The notes under the pieces were generated by a model. It was not told the origin of the DNA and did not search any database. It saw nothing but the letters and a program-made list of their open reading frames with translations. Position numbers and translations under genes: made by a program. Below are positions 5,543 to 13,560 of a stretch of 42,076 bases of DNA, piece after piece (position 1 is the stretch's first letter; the number at the start of each line of letters is the position of its first letter). Source of the stretch: Oscillospiraceae bacterium. GTDB taxonomy: Bacteria; Bacillota; Clostridia; Oscillospirales; Ruminococcaceae. Location: contig CABIYQ010000002.1 in the NCBI GenBank assembly GCA_902362965.1, forward strand, positions 1,723 through 43,798, read 5' to 3'.

Positions 5543-6517
5543 TCATGACTTATTATACAACACGTCAGGAGAGGAAGTAAAATCCCAATAAGTAACTTCA
5601 TCACGTGAACCGTCATAATACCGTTTATAGACCCTAATTCCTTCCTGACTGAAGCTTGTATCTGTTGAAAAATAGTAACGCTTATAATTTTTGTCGCATT
5701 CAATTTCATACTTGAATTCATTCGGATTACTGATAAGCAAAACGAATGTAATGTTATTGCTGTTTGAATATTTCTGTGCGTATGTTCCGTTGTAGCCGTA
5801 TATTGTAACAGAGGTATTAGTGAATGCGTTGCTGCCTATTTCCTTGACGCCTGTTAATATTGTTGCGGAGGAAAGAGCTTTACAGTTGAAAAATGCGTCG
5901 TTGCCAATATATTCAACAGTATCAGGAATTGTAACAGATGTTATTTCAAAGTCTTCAGAGGAGTAGTAGCCGTTATTTGCAAAAGCGGAATCGGCAATGA
6001 CTTTTATGCCGCCGGGAATAAATATGTCGGTATTATTTCCTGTATAAATATAAAGTATGTAATCGTTTATTGTTACAAAACCAGAATCTGCCGATTTAAT
6101 AATATTTTCCTCATAAATGGAACAGGAAAACGGCATAGAACCCATTGAGGTTATGGTGTCAGGCAATGTGACTGAAGCAAGTGATGAACAGTTTGAAAAG
6201 GCGAGTGAATCTATTTCCTTGACGGTATCTGGAATATTGACCGAAGTAATTTTTTCATTGTCGGAAAATCCGTTTTTACATATTCCGGTTACTGTCAAAC
6301 CGTCTAATGTGGAGGGTATGCTGATTTTTCCGCTAAGCTGTGAAGAAGCTTCATTTGCGGCAATTGAAACGGTACCGTTTTCGTTCATGATATATTTAAA
6401 TCTTGGATCGTCGGCAGAGACGGTATAATTTTCTTCAGCCTGCATGTGAAAACTGAAAGCGGATGCTGCAATTATGCTTGAAATAAATACAGAAAAAATT
6501 TTTTTATATATTTTCAT
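5543..6517 (-). CDS. Secreted BspA-like leucine-rich repeat protein, probably truncated
   Basis: A 324-residue protein with a signal peptide (cut near residue 27, HMQA-EE). From about residue 60 to 240 it carries BspA-type (LRR_5) repeats: SVNIPDTVKEIDSLAFSNCS, SVTLPDTITSMG, SVTIPDTVEYIGNDAFFNC and others. These proteins are surface or secreted and bind host or plant ligands. The last 60 residues (SFSQEGIRVYKRYYDGSRDE) look like the start of a bacterial Ig-like domain that stops after about 30 residues instead of the usual 70-80. The stop lies only 27 bases from the IS3 right end, so the gene has probably lost its 3' end. It is coupled to the GtrA gene by a 4-base ATGA overlap. Confidence 0.8.
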   Translation of the reverse strand: MKIYKKIFSVFISSIIAASAFSFHMQAEENYTVSADDPRFKYIMNENGTVSIAANEASSQLSGKISIPSTLDGLTVTGICKNGFSDNEKITSVNIPDTVKEIDSLAFSNCSSLASVTLPDTITSMGSMPFSCSIYEENIIKSADSGFVTINDYILYIYTGNNTDIFIPGGIKVIADSAFANNGYYSSEDFEITSVTIPDTVEYIGNDAFFNCKALSSATILTGVKEIGSNAFTNTSVTIYGYNGTYAQKYSNSNNITFVLLISNPNEFKYEIECDKNYKRYYFSTDTSFSQEGIRVYKRYYDGSRDEVTYWDFTSSPDVLYNKS

Positions 6518-6999
6518 TTTTTTATCGTTTCCTTTCTTTCTTTTTTAAAAACGAAAAGTTTACTTAAAATATAGTTTGCAATAAAAATAATCACCTGACT
6601 TGCAAATGTCACAATAACTTTACTAAATCCAAGCCAATCGTAAAATACAAGAAAAATTGCTTCTTCTGCAAAAAAAGTTATGCCTCTTGCGCCGTAGAAG
6701 GAAACAAAAACTTTCCAAAATTCATTTTTAGATTGAGTTTCATTTTTAAACACATATTTTTTATTAGTGAAAAACGCAAAAGTGACAGCGCATACCCATG
6801 AAAAAGCTACTGCAAAAGTGCTTTCCCATGGACGCTCTCCGGGAATGGCGTAAAAGGCCAGAAGCTTTGTTATAATTGATATAAGGGTTGTAAGCGCACC
6901 GAAAAAAGCGTACATAAGCTGTTCCTCATATTTGTAATAAAGCTTTTGAAGCTTTTCAGGTAAAATACCCACGCAGGCTTTTATTATTTTGTCAAACAT
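6514..6999 (-). CDS. GtrA-family membrane protein
   Basis: A 161-residue protein with four membrane segments and the GtrA pattern: FGALTTLISI in helix 1, FFTNKKYVFKNETQS between helices 2 and 3, and the mirrored NYILSKLFVFKK at the end. GtrA proteins are thought to help move polyprenyl-linked sugars across the membrane or assist surface-glycan glycosylation. A ribosome site GGAGATAATAAAA precedes the ATG. It is first in a two-gene unit with the BspA-like protein, suggesting (inference) that the sugar step serves surface protein or glycan display. Confidence 0.85.
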   Translation of the reverse strand: MFDKIIKACVGILPEKLQKLYYKYEEQLMYAFFGALTTLISIITKLLAFYAIPGERPWESTFAVAFSWVCAVTFAFFTNKKYVFKNETQSKNEFWKVFVSFYGARGITFFAEEAIFLVFYDWLGFSKVIVTFASQVIIFIANYILSKLFVFKKERKETIKK

Positions 7000-7061
7000 T
7001 TTTATTATCTCCGTTTCTGTAATACTGTGGTTTAGAACCTTTTATTTTATTTCCCTTATTT

Positions 7062-7090
7062 AATATAACATATTTTCACGAAAATGCCAA
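7062..7090 (-). promoter_or_regulatory. Promoter of the GtrA-BspA pair
   Basis: Minus-strand TTGGCA (7090-7085) and TATATT (7067-7062) with a 17-base spacer, 63 bases before the GtrA start. Confidence 0.65.
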
Positions 7091-7132
7091 GAGTTACAGC
7101 AAAAATATTTAGTTAATTTTGCAATTTGTATA

Positions 7133-7161
7133 TTGATTATTTCATTACAATATGATAATAT
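7133..7161 (+). promoter_or_regulatory. Candidate promoter of the CNNM/CBS gene
   Basis: TTGATT (7133-7138) and TAATAT (7156-7161), 17-base spacer, leave a leader of about 65 bases before the ATG at 7235. Divergent from the GtrA promoter. Confidence 0.5.
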
Positions 7162-7234
7162 TATGATGTGTATATAAGAATCTGTAACCAGCGCATGCGG
7201 CGGCAGATATTTAAACGTATTAACAGGAGGATAT

Positions 7235-8503
7235 ATGGATAGTTCTATTATACCAAATATTGTAATAATTATAATGCTGCTTGTTTTATCGGCGTTGTTT
7301 TCCAGCTGTGAGACGGCATTTTCCAGCGTAAATAAAATAAGATTAAAAAACTATGCTGCGAAGGGAGACAAAAGAGCTGAAAAGGCTCTTAAAATTGCAA
7401 ACAAATTTGAAGACGCTCTTACCGCTATCCTTATTGGCAATAATATAGTAAATATTCTTTCCACATCTATAAGTACTGTTTTATTCACACAGATTTTAGG
7501 TCCGGGAGGAGTCGGAGCAGCTACGGTTGTTATGACTGTATTGGTTTTGGTTTTCGGTGAGATAACTCCTAAATCCTTTGCAAAAAATCATGCTGAACAG
7601 TGTGCGCTTATGTTTGCAGAGCCGCTTTCAGCGTTTATGATTGTTTTAAAACCGGTGGTTATGGTATTTAAGGTTATTCAGAAGCTATTTAAGCCTAAAA
7701 CCGAGCAGCCAAGCGTTACTGAAGATGAACTGAAGTACATAATTGATGAGATTGAGGAACAGGGAGTGCTTGAAGAACAGGAAAGCGATCTTGTACGTTC
7801 AGCTTTGGAATTTGATGAGATCACAGTAGATGAAATTCTTATTCCGAGAGTTAATGTGATTGCAATTGAAAAAAATACTCCTTTTAATGAAATTAAAGAA
7901 AAATTTCTTACGGATATGTATTCCCGTCTGCCGGTGTATGAAAAAAATATCGACAATATTATAGGCGTTATAACCAATAAAAGTTTTTTTCGTCTTATGA
8001 ATGAAAATAAGGAAAACATATCTGATATTATACAGGAAATAATTCATATATCTGATTTAAAGCTTATCAGTGAAGCTCTTAAAGAAATGCAGAAAAGTAA
8101 AATGCATATGGCTGTAGTTATGGATCAGTACGGCGGAACAAAGGGTATTATAACCCTTGAAGATATTATAGAAGAGCTTGTCGGAGAGATATATGATGAA
8201 AATGATGAGATTATTGCTCATTTTGTTAAAACCGGAGATAATGAATACGAGGTTTCCGGAGAACTGAGCATCAGCGACATGCTTGAAAATCTTGATATGC
8301 CTGAGGATAAAATTGAATGTTCAGGGAATTCTGTCGGCGGTTGGATCATGGAGCTTCTGGGACATGTGGCAGTCGAAAACGAAACGGTTCAGAGCGATAT
8401 ATTTAAAATGACCGTACTGTCCATGGAGGATCAGAAAATTTTAAAGATCCGTCTGGAAATTGTTCCTAAGGATACCGAAGAAAATATTTCAGATAAAGAA
8501 TAG
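7235..8503 (+). CDS. CNNM-CBS-CorC family membrane transporter (HlyC/CorC type)
   Basis: A 422-residue protein behind CAGGAGG. Domains in order: CNNM membrane domain (about 5-170, with the SSCETAFSSVNK start and the GEITPK signature), two CBS motifs (about 195-315; IPRVNVIAIEKN and DQYGGTKGIITLEDIIEELV), and the CorC_HlyC domain (about 330-415). The family (YtfL/TlyC/CorC in bacteria) handles Mg2+ or Co2+ efflux and Na+/Mg2+ exchange; the haemolysin name is historical. The CBS pair binds adenine nucleotides. Single-gene unit ended by a strong terminator. Substrate not readable from sequence. Confidence 0.9.
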   Translation: MDSSIIPNIVIIIMLLVLSALFSSCETAFSSVNKIRLKNYAAKGDKRAEKALKIANKFEDALTAILIGNNIVNILSTSISTVLFTQILGPGGVGAATVVMTVLVLVFGEITPKSFAKNHAEQCALMFAEPLSAFMIVLKPVVMVFKVIQKLFKPKTEQPSVTEDELKYIIDEIEEQGVLEEQESDLVRSALEFDEITVDEILIPRVNVIAIEKNTPFNEIKEKFLTDMYSRLPVYEKNIDNIIGVITNKSFFRLMNENKENISDIIQEIIHISDLKLISEALKEMQKSKMHMAVVMDQYGGTKGIITLEDIIEELVGEIYDENDEIIAHFVKTGDNEYEVSGELSISDMLENLDMPEDKIECSGNSVGGWIMELLGHVAVENETVQSDIFKMTVLSMEDQKILKIRLEIVPKDTEENISDKE

Positions 8504-8537
8504 CCAAAAAACCGCAGATATCTGCGGTTTTTTGGTA
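8504..8537. terminator. Intrinsic terminator after the CNNM gene
   Basis: A perfect palindrome centred on 8520/8521 (CCAAAAAACCGCAGAT and its complement), immediately after the stop codon, with T runs in both directions. Confidence 0.9.
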
Positions 8538-8819
8538 AAATAGGGAAATTATTATGAAAGGAAATATATTAACACCCAAAGGTGGAATTTTTTGTTCTGC
8601 CTTTTAATTTATCTTGAATAAAAATTTCAGGAAGAAAGGCAGTGAACCTGAAAAAATGTTTTATTCTGATTTCTTGTTTAATTTCTTTTTGGTATGGTTA
8701 TATTATATTGGATCAATATGAATGTTTAAGGTTATAAATAAGAAAAAACAGTGAAAAATACTTTATAGCTGTATGTTTATTAGTAAATTGACATTTTAAA
8801 TTTAACGGAGATGTTTTTT
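8538..8819. other. Gene-free AT-rich spacer
   Basis: About 280 bases with no supported gene. A possible 17-codon frame from ATG 8554 lacks family signal. A lone TTGACA sits at about 8787-8792 without a convincing -10 before the AEC gene. Confidence 0.5.
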
Positions 8820-9728
8820 ATGATCGTTTTAAATCAGATTATTATTATGGCTTTGCTGATTACAGCGGGCGTTATTTGCTATAAGTGCGGAATCATAGGA
8901 AAAGAGGCTACGCAGTCGCTGTCATCACTGGTTTTAATGGTAGTAAATCCTATTGTTATTTTAGTTTCCTATCAGCAGCCATTTGAGAAGCGTATGCTCA
9001 AGGGACTTTTATGGTCGCTTCTGCTTGCTTTGATAAGTACTGTTATTTCAATTGTAATTTCAAAAGTATTTATACGTAAAAAAAGCGGCAGATTAGCTGT
9101 GGAGCGTTTTTCATGTATTTATTCAAACTGTGCATTTATGGGTATTCCGCTTGTCAGCGCTCTTTACGGTTCTGAAGGAGTATTTTATCTGACGGCGTTT
9201 GTAACGGTATTTAATCTTTTTGTATGGACGCACGGCGTGTTTCTGATGGAGGAAAAATTAAATAAAAAAATGATTATCCAAGCGGTAAAAACACCGGCAG
9301 TGATTGCAACCTTTCTTGGCTTTGCACTTTTTATGCTTAAAATTTCACTTCCCGACATACTTCTTAAAACCTTAACCTATCTTGAAAATCTGAATACTCC
9401 TCTTGCCATGCTGGCAGCAGGAGCGACTATTGCGCAGACAAATATTTTTAAGGCTCTGAAAAATCCCAGACTATATTATATATGTATTTTAAAGCTTATT
9501 CTTGTTCCTGCGGCGGCATGCGCAGTATTTTGCTTTTTGCCGCTGGACGATGTTGTTATCGGTACAAATATACTTGCTTCAGCATGTCCTGCCGCCGCAA
9601 CAGGCACGCTTTTTGCAATCAGATATAAAAAGGATTCCCTTTATGCGGCGGAATTGTTTGCTGTAACCACGATTTTATCTATTGTCACACTTCCGTTAAT
9701 TATGAATATAACTCAAAAAATATTATAA
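8820..9728 (+). CDS. AEC-family (auxin efflux carrier-like) permease
   Basis: A 302-residue membrane protein with about ten segments. The start at ATG 8820 is chosen because CGGAG (8806-8810) is nine bases upstream; the in-frame ATG at 8811 touches the ribosome site. Family hallmarks are an early Pro break (VVNPIVIL), the NCAFMGIPLV segment (about 101-110), NTPLAMLAAGATIAQTN (about 190-206) and the ASACPAAATGTLFA repeat half near residue 254. Members of the bile acid/auxin carrier superfamily export or import carboxylates such as malate. Substrate unknown; no linked pathway gene. Confidence 0.88.
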   Translation: MIVLNQIIIMALLITAGVICYKCGIIGKEATQSLSSLVLMVVNPIVILVSYQQPFEKRMLKGLLWSLLLALISTVISIVISKVFIRKKSGRLAVERFSCIYSNCAFMGIPLVSALYGSEGVFYLTAFVTVFNLFVWTHGVFLMEEKLNKKMIIQAVKTPAVIATFLGFALFMLKISLPDILLKTLTYLENLNTPLAMLAAGATIAQTNIFKALKNPRLYYICILKLILVPAAACAVFCFLPLDDVVIGTNILASACPAAATGTLFAIRYKKDSLYAAELFAVTTILSIVTLPLIMNITQKIL

Positions 9729-9748
9729 TTTATAACATATTATTTTTG

Positions 9749-9777
9749 TTGACATTATTATCAATTTATGGTAAAAT
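9749..9777 (+). promoter_or_regulatory. Promoter upstream of the zinc-ribbon pseudogene
   Basis: Perfect TTGACA (9749-9754), 17-base spacer and TAAAAT (9772-9777), followed by ACGGAGG at the start of the broken gene. Confidence 0.75.
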
Positions 9778-9813
9778 ATTATATAGATAATATAAATTAA
9801 ACGGAGGCTTATA

Positions 9814-9976
9814 ATGTATTATGCCAAAAGAAAAAATCAAATAAGCAGTGAGGCTGTAATCTGCCCCGGATGCGGATGAGACAGATCATAAAAAAGCTCC
9901 GAATTCCACTGGGAAGTATCTTATTTGCAGCCTTATAAGCATAGGTCTTATAGTGATTTTTATATATTGTACATAG
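9814..9976 (+). pseudogene. Frameshifted zinc-ribbon/one-TM small protein
   Basis: ATG 9814 follows ACGGAGG and encodes a start ending in ISSEAVICPGCG, the second half of a zinc ribbon, then meets TGA at 9877-9879. A shifted frame entered at 9875 continues DETDHKKAPNSTGKYLICSL and a membrane segment to TAG 9974-9976. One lost base (GGATGCGAG to GGATGAG) would restore a roughly 54-residue protein of the common zinc-ribbon plus membrane helix type. The first CxxC has also decayed. A sequencing error is the alternative for the frameshift but not for the lost cysteines. Confidence 0.6.
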
Positions 9977-10065
9977 CTTTTTTTGTAAATTTTTACTATT
10001 AATTATTAATGGAGATAATTTTTATATAAGTGCTGCTTTAATAAAAATCCCGAATAATTAAGACG

Positions 10066-10098
10066 AAATCCTGACCTTGTAAAGTCAGGATTTTTTAT
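10066..10098. terminator. Bidirectional terminator between the pseudogene and tadA
   Basis: AAATCCTGAC (10066-10075) and GTCAGGATTT (10084-10093), a 10-bp stem, with T runs continuing to 10098 on the plus strand. The stop codon of tadA lies within the stem. Confidence 0.8.
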
Positions 10099-10558
10099 TT
10101 TTAAGCCTTTTTCTAAGTTCTGTGAAAAAATCAGAGAGAATTTCCGAACATTCTTTCTGCATAATACCGGAAACGATTTTCGGTTTATGATTAAACGGCA
10201 GATCAAACATGTTTATGATCGACTCTACTGAACCCGATTTAGAGTCGAACGCTCCGAAAATAACCCTTTCAATACGGGAATTTATTATGGCTCCGCAGCA
10301 CATTGGACATGGTTCTAAGGTTACATATATATCACAGTCTAAAAGCCGCCAGCCTCCAAGGGTTTCGGCGGCTTGTTTTATAGCTGCAATTTCTGCATGC
10401 GCCAGAGGATTTTTGTCAATTTCACGTCTGTTGTACCCTTTGCCGATAATTTTACCTGTCGATTTTTTTACCACAATCGCACCAACAGGAACTTCGTTTA
10501 TTTCATACGCCTGTCTGGCAAGTTCAAGGGCAATCTGCATATATGCTTCATCTGTCAT
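10085..10558 (-). CDS. tadA: tRNA-specific adenosine deaminase TadA
   Basis: A 157-residue cytidine/adenosine deaminase. The zinc site is complete: His54-Ala-Glu56 (LAHAEIAAI) with the catalytic Glu, and Cys84/Cys87 in LEPCPMC. The enzyme turns A34 of tRNA-Arg(ACG) into inosine in the cytoplasm, allowing wobble decoding, and is usually essential. Length is normal. The start ATG 10558 has GGAGAG upstream. It lies downstream of a candidate structured leader ending in an intrinsic terminator (10622-10804), so its expression may be attenuated; a weaker nearby promoter (TTGACG around 10612) is also possible. Confidence 0.95.
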   Translation of the reverse strand: MTDEAYMQIALELARQAYEINEVPVGAIVVKKSTGKIIGKGYNRREIDKNPLAHAEIAAIKQAAETLGGWRLLDCDIYVTLEPCPMCCGAIINSRIERVIFGAFDSKSGSVESIINMFDLPFNHKPKIVSGIMQKECSEILSDFFTELRKRLKNKKS

Positions 10559-10621
10559 TGTTTAAATCTCTCCGTAATTTTTTTATTTTAGTTTACATTA
10601 TATTTTGTATTTCGTCAAGTA

Positions 10622-10804
10622 AAAAAAATACGGCAGAAAAAAAGCTTCTGCCGTTTAATCTATTACGGTTGTTTCTTTAGCAGCAGACAAATAAGTTTTA
10701 TGTATAAAAATACAAAAACTTGTAAATTGTAGAAAAAATATGTCCGGCAGAAACCGTAAAGACTGTAAATTATAGCCGAAAAAGTTACTATGATGTATTT
10801 TTTT
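10622..10804 (-). ncRNA. Candidate structured leader or small RNA with attenuator, upstream of tadA
   Basis: From a consensus promoter the minus strand would give an RNA of about 180 bases ending in a strong terminator: CGGCAGAA (10653-10646) pairs with UUCUGCCG (10638-10631), followed by eight U. The same UUCUGCCG occurs earlier in the RNA (10752-10745) and could capture the 5' arm, destroying the terminator. An alternative 8-bp helix joins 10759-10752 (UUACGGUU) and 10670-10663 (AACCGUAA). Mutually exclusive pairings are the layout of an attenuator. It may equally be a free-standing small RNA. No known class was recognised, and there is no ATG on that strand between 10656 and 10800. Confidence 0.45.
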
Positions 10805-10810
10805 GCGGAT

Positions 10811-10839
10811 ATAATATTTATAGTATACCACAATGTCAA
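10811..10839 (-). promoter_or_regulatory. Promoter of the tadA leader/small RNA
   Basis: Minus-strand perfect TTGACA (10839-10834) and TATTAT (10816-10811) with a 17-base spacer, divergent from the XRE gene. Confidence 0.7.
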
Positions 10840-10911
10840 TTAAATATCAATAGTCTCTGTATAATTTTGGTAAAAATTTTTAGACTATTAATAAAAAAGG
10901 AGCGAATTGAC

Positions 10912-11253
10912 ATGAGTGCTATGACAAAATTAATCGGTTTACGAATAAGAAATTACAGGATTCAGTCAGGTCTGAATCAGGAACAGCTTGCTGAACTTGC
11001 CGGATGCCATCCTACATATATCGGTCAGATTGAACGAGGCGAGAAAAACGCTACAATAGAAAGTATTCTGAAAATAACAAAAGCTTTGAAAATTTCTTTG
11101 TCTCAGCTTTTTGAAAATATTGACGGTAACAGAGGAGATGAGAATAATTACTATCCTTTGATGTGTTATGAATTAATTTTGTCAAAAACAAAACTTGAAC
11201 AAGAAGTAATTTATAAAATTATAGTGGATATTGATAAATATAAAAGCCTTTAA
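10912..11253 (+). CDS. XRE-family transcriptional regulator
   Basis: A 113-residue DNA-binding protein. ATG 10912 is chosen because AAGGAG lies nine bases upstream; an earlier in-frame start at 10867 has none. Residues 5-67 form the helix-turn-helix: LIGLRIRNYRIQSGLNQEQL, AELAGCHPTYIGQIERGEKN (recognition helix) and ATIESILKITKALKISLSQLF. The C-terminal 45 residues are helical without a sensor domain. It is divergent from the leader RNA promoter and could regulate it or itself. A TATAAT at 10860-10865 may be its -10, with a poor -35. Confidence 0.9.
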   Translation: MSAMTKLIGLRIRNYRIQSGLNQEQLAELAGCHPTYIGQIERGEKNATIESILKITKALKISLSQLFENIDGNRGDENNYYPLMCYELILSKTKLEQEVIYKIIVDIDKYKSL

Positions 11254-11258
11254 ATACC

Positions 11259-11287
11259 TTGTAAACATGTATAAAATATGGTATAAT
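11259..11287 (+). promoter_or_regulatory. Promoter of the ung-metF-metH operon
   Basis: TTGTAA (11259-11264) and TATAAT (11282-11287), 17-base spacer, just after the XRE gene. No S-box or cobalamin riboswitch pattern lies between it and ung. Confidence 0.65.
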
Positions 11288-11334
11288 TAACAATATGTTA
11301 TAATAAAATTACCTTATTTGAGAGGAGTTTACAA

Positions 11335-12006
11335 ATGGTAGAATTCAACAATGACTGGGACGAACTTTTAAAGGACGAATTCAAAAAGGAATATTATCTT
11401 CGTCTGCGTCAGTTTCTCATAAATGAATACAGAACTCAGCGTATTTTTCCGGGTATGTATGATATTTTCAATGCATTTAAATATACGTCTTATGACAATG
11501 TAAAGGCCGTTATTATCGGTCAGGACCCTTATCACGGTATCGGACAGGCTCACGGTCTTTGCTTTTCAGTAAAAAAAGGAGTTGCTCCTCCGCCGTCACT
11601 GGTTAATATTTTCAAGGAAATAAAAGAAGATGTCGGTATCGACAATACCGGAAAACACGGAGAGCTTACTAAATGGGCTGAAAACGGCGTTCTTTTGCTT
11701 AATAATGTACTGACTGTACGTGAAGGCTGCGCTAACAGTCATAAGGGAATGGGCTGGGAAGAGTTTACAGACGATGTAATAAAGCTTCTTAATGAGCGTG
11801 AAAAGCCTATGGTATTCCTGCTGTGGGGTGCAAACGCAAGAGCAAAAACAAAAATTATTACGAATCCCAATCATCTTATACTTACATGTGCTCACCCCAG
11901 TCCGCTTTCGGCATATAACGGATTTTTCGGATGCAGACATTTTTCAAAAGCAAATGCGTTTTTAAAGTCTCATGGAATAGAAGAAATCGATTGGAGTATT
12001 GATTAA
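11335..12006 (+). CDS. ung: Uracil-DNA glycosylase (family 1)
   Basis: A 223-residue enzyme that cuts uracil out of DNA to start base-excision repair. It has the water-activating motif GQDPYHG with Asp64, the uracil pocket (LCFSV), and the minor-groove loop [13 protein letters not shown] with His187. Length is typical for Ung. GAGAGGAG sits before ATG 11335. It is first in an apparent operon with metF and metH: the gap to metF is 15 bases. The functional tie is loose, though one-carbon metabolism supplies dTMP and limits dUTP use. Confidence 0.96.
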   Translation: MVEFNNDWDELLKDEFKKEYYLRLRQFLINEYRTQRIFPGMYDIFNAFKYTSYDNVKAVIIGQDPYHGIGQAHGLCFSVKKGVAPPPSLVNIFKEIKEDVGIDNTGKHGELTKWAENGVLLLNNVLTVREGCANSHKGMGWEEFTDDVIKLLNEREKPMVFLLWGANARAKTKIITNPNHLILTCAHPSPLSAYNGFFGCRHFSKANAFLKSHGIEEIDWSID

Positions 12007-12021
12007 AAAGGAGTTCATATT

Positions 12022-12885
12022 ATGAAAATAAAACAGATGTTTGAAAAAGGAACGGTTTTTTCCTTTGAGATCTTTCCTCCGAAAAAAACTTCTTCTATAG
12101 ATACAATATACAATACCCTTGAACAGCTGAGAGACCTTAAACCTGATTTTATCAGTGTTACATTCGGTGCGGGAGGAAGCTCAAATAATAATACTACTTG
12201 TGAAATTGCACAAACTATAAAGGAAAAATACGGTATAGAATCTGCGGCACATCTTCCGTGTATTAATTATACAAAGGAAGAAATAGTAAAAATTCTGGGA
12301 GAATTTAAGAAACACGGTATTTCAAATATTCTCGCTTTAAGAGGGGATATAAATCCCGATATTCCTCCGAAAAGTGATTTTAAGTATGCAAGCGATTTGA
12401 TTGCATTTATTAAACAGCATGGTGATTTTGATATTGCAGGCGCATGCTATCCGGAAGGACATATGGAAACGGATAATCTTGTAACTGACGTTTTGAATCT
12501 GAAGAAAAAGATCGAAGCCGGTGCGGAACATCTGATTTCTCAGCTTTTCTTTGATAACAGCTATTTCTATTCATTTCTGGAAAGAACGCAGATCGCCGGA
12601 ATTGACGTTCCTATTGAAGCCGGAATTATGCCTGTAACCAATAAAGGACAAATCGAAAGAATGGTTTCCATGTGCGGTGCTAGTTTGCCGTCTAAATTTT
12701 CTAAAATGATCCAAAAATACGAGCATTCTCCGGAGGCTTTGCGTGACGCCGGAATTGCTTACGCAATTGACCAGATCGTGGATCTTGTTTCAAACGGCGT
12801 TGACGGTATACATCTTTATACCATGAACAATCCTTATGTTGCAAAGCGTATAAGCGAAGCTGTTGAAAGTATTATCAGGAGTTAA
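12022..12885 (+). CDS. metF: Methylenetetrahydrofolate reductase
   Basis: A 287-residue FAD enzyme (TIM barrel) reducing 5,10-methylene-THF to 5-methyl-THF, the methyl donor for MetH. Hallmarks: the N-terminal FSFEIFPPK with the catalytic Glu, FISVTFGAGGSS, the H-L-x-C segment AAHLPC, ILALRGDI, AGACYPEGH, and the DIGIHLYTMNN-like end (GVDGIHLYTMNN). Length matches bacterial MetF. AAGGAG precedes ATG 12022. The next gene starts three bases after its stop. Electron donor (NADH or a flavoprotein partner) cannot be read; no MetV zinc partner lies next to it. Confidence 0.95.
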   Translation: MKIKQMFEKGTVFSFEIFPPKKTSSIDTIYNTLEQLRDLKPDFISVTFGAGGSSNNNTTCEIAQTIKEKYGIESAAHLPCINYTKEEIVKILGEFKKHGISNILALRGDINPDIPPKSDFKYASDLIAFIKQHGDFDIAGACYPEGHMETDNLVTDVLNLKKKIEAGAEHLISQLFFDNSYFYSFLERTQIAGIDVPIEAGIMPVTNKGQIERMVSMCGASLPSKFSKMIQKYEHSPEALRDAGIAYAIDQIVDLVSNGVDGIHLYTMNNPYVAKRISEAVESIIRS

Positions 12886-12888
12886 ATT

Positions 12889-13560
12889 TTGATTGTTTTA
12901 AATGAAATTAACAAGGACGAAGCGTTAAGATATATGGGGCATAGAGGTGAAATTCCTCAGACGCTTAAAGAATTGGTACTCAAATGTGAAAAGCAGCTTT
13001 TGGAAGTCATACGACCTGCGTATATTTTTAAATGCTTTGATATCGAGACATCAGAAGAAGGTGTCAGGGTTTTAAACACTTCCCTGACCTTTAAGGGCAA
13101 TGATATAAAAAATCATCTTGAGGGCTGTTCAAAAGCGGTTTTAATGTGCGCTACTATAGGTGCAGATGCAGACAAGCTTATAAGGCTTACTGAAATTTCG
13201 GATATTTCTGCGGCTTTTGTTATGGATTCACTGGCAAGTGCGGCTATAGAACAGGTATGTTCGGAAACGGATAAGATCATTAAGGAAACTTTTCCGTCAG
13301 ATTTTTTAACTTGGCGTTTTTCACCGGGATACGGGGATTTTCCCATTGAAATACAAGGTGAATTTTTAGACGTTATGAATGCTCAAAAGCGTATAGGACT
13401 AAATGTGGGTTCGGGAAATATACTGATTCCCAGAAAATCAGTAACCGCTGTTGCCGGACTTTCTCAAACTCCTGTTCCCAAAAAACGCAGGGGATGCGTA
13501 TGCTGCAATATGGCAGAGGTGTGTCAGTACAGAAAAAGAGGTGATCATTGTGGATTTTAA
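12889..13560 (+). CDS. MetH reactivation-domain protein (separate subunit)
   Basis: A 223-residue protein from a TTG start with AGGAG seven bases upstream. It carries the AdoMet-binding fold of the C-terminal MetH activation domain, including the RxxPGYGD loop (RFSPGYGDFP, about residues 143-152), which holds AdoMet during reductive remethylation of inactive cob(II)alamin. The last 25 residues contain a Cys cluster (RRGCVCCNMAEVCQYRKRGD) ending in a further Cys, suggesting a metal site. That tail is absent from E. coli MetH. The adjacent metH lacks this domain, so the two act as a split enzyme. Its 3' end overlaps metH by 11 bases. Confidence 0.88.
   Translation: MIVLNEINKDEALRYMGHRGEIPQTLKELVLKCEKQLLEVIRPAYIFKCFDIETSEEGVRVLNTSLTFKGNDIKNHLEGCSKAVLMCATIGADADKLIRLTEISDISAAFVMDSLASAAIEQVCSETDKIIKETFPSDFLTWRFSPGYGDFPIEIQGEFLDVMNAQKRIGLNVGSGNILIPRKSVTAVAGLSQTPVPKKRRGCVCCNMAEVCQYRKRGDHCGF

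Noticed and set aside
10656..10804. Small protein gene on the minus strand (open frame ending SAAKETTVID)
   Set aside because: The frame is open for about 50 codons, but there is no ATG, no ribosome site before a TTG or GTG, and the RNA pairings explain the conservation better.
11259..12021. S-box, T-box or cobalamin riboswitch for the metF-metH operon
   Set aside because: The leader before ung is under 50 bases and the 15-base ung-metF gap holds only a ribosome site.
13451..13549. N-terminal extension of MetH
   Set aside because: It would translate through the end of the activation-domain gene in another frame; GTG 13550 has AGAGGTGAT and matches MetH start spacing.
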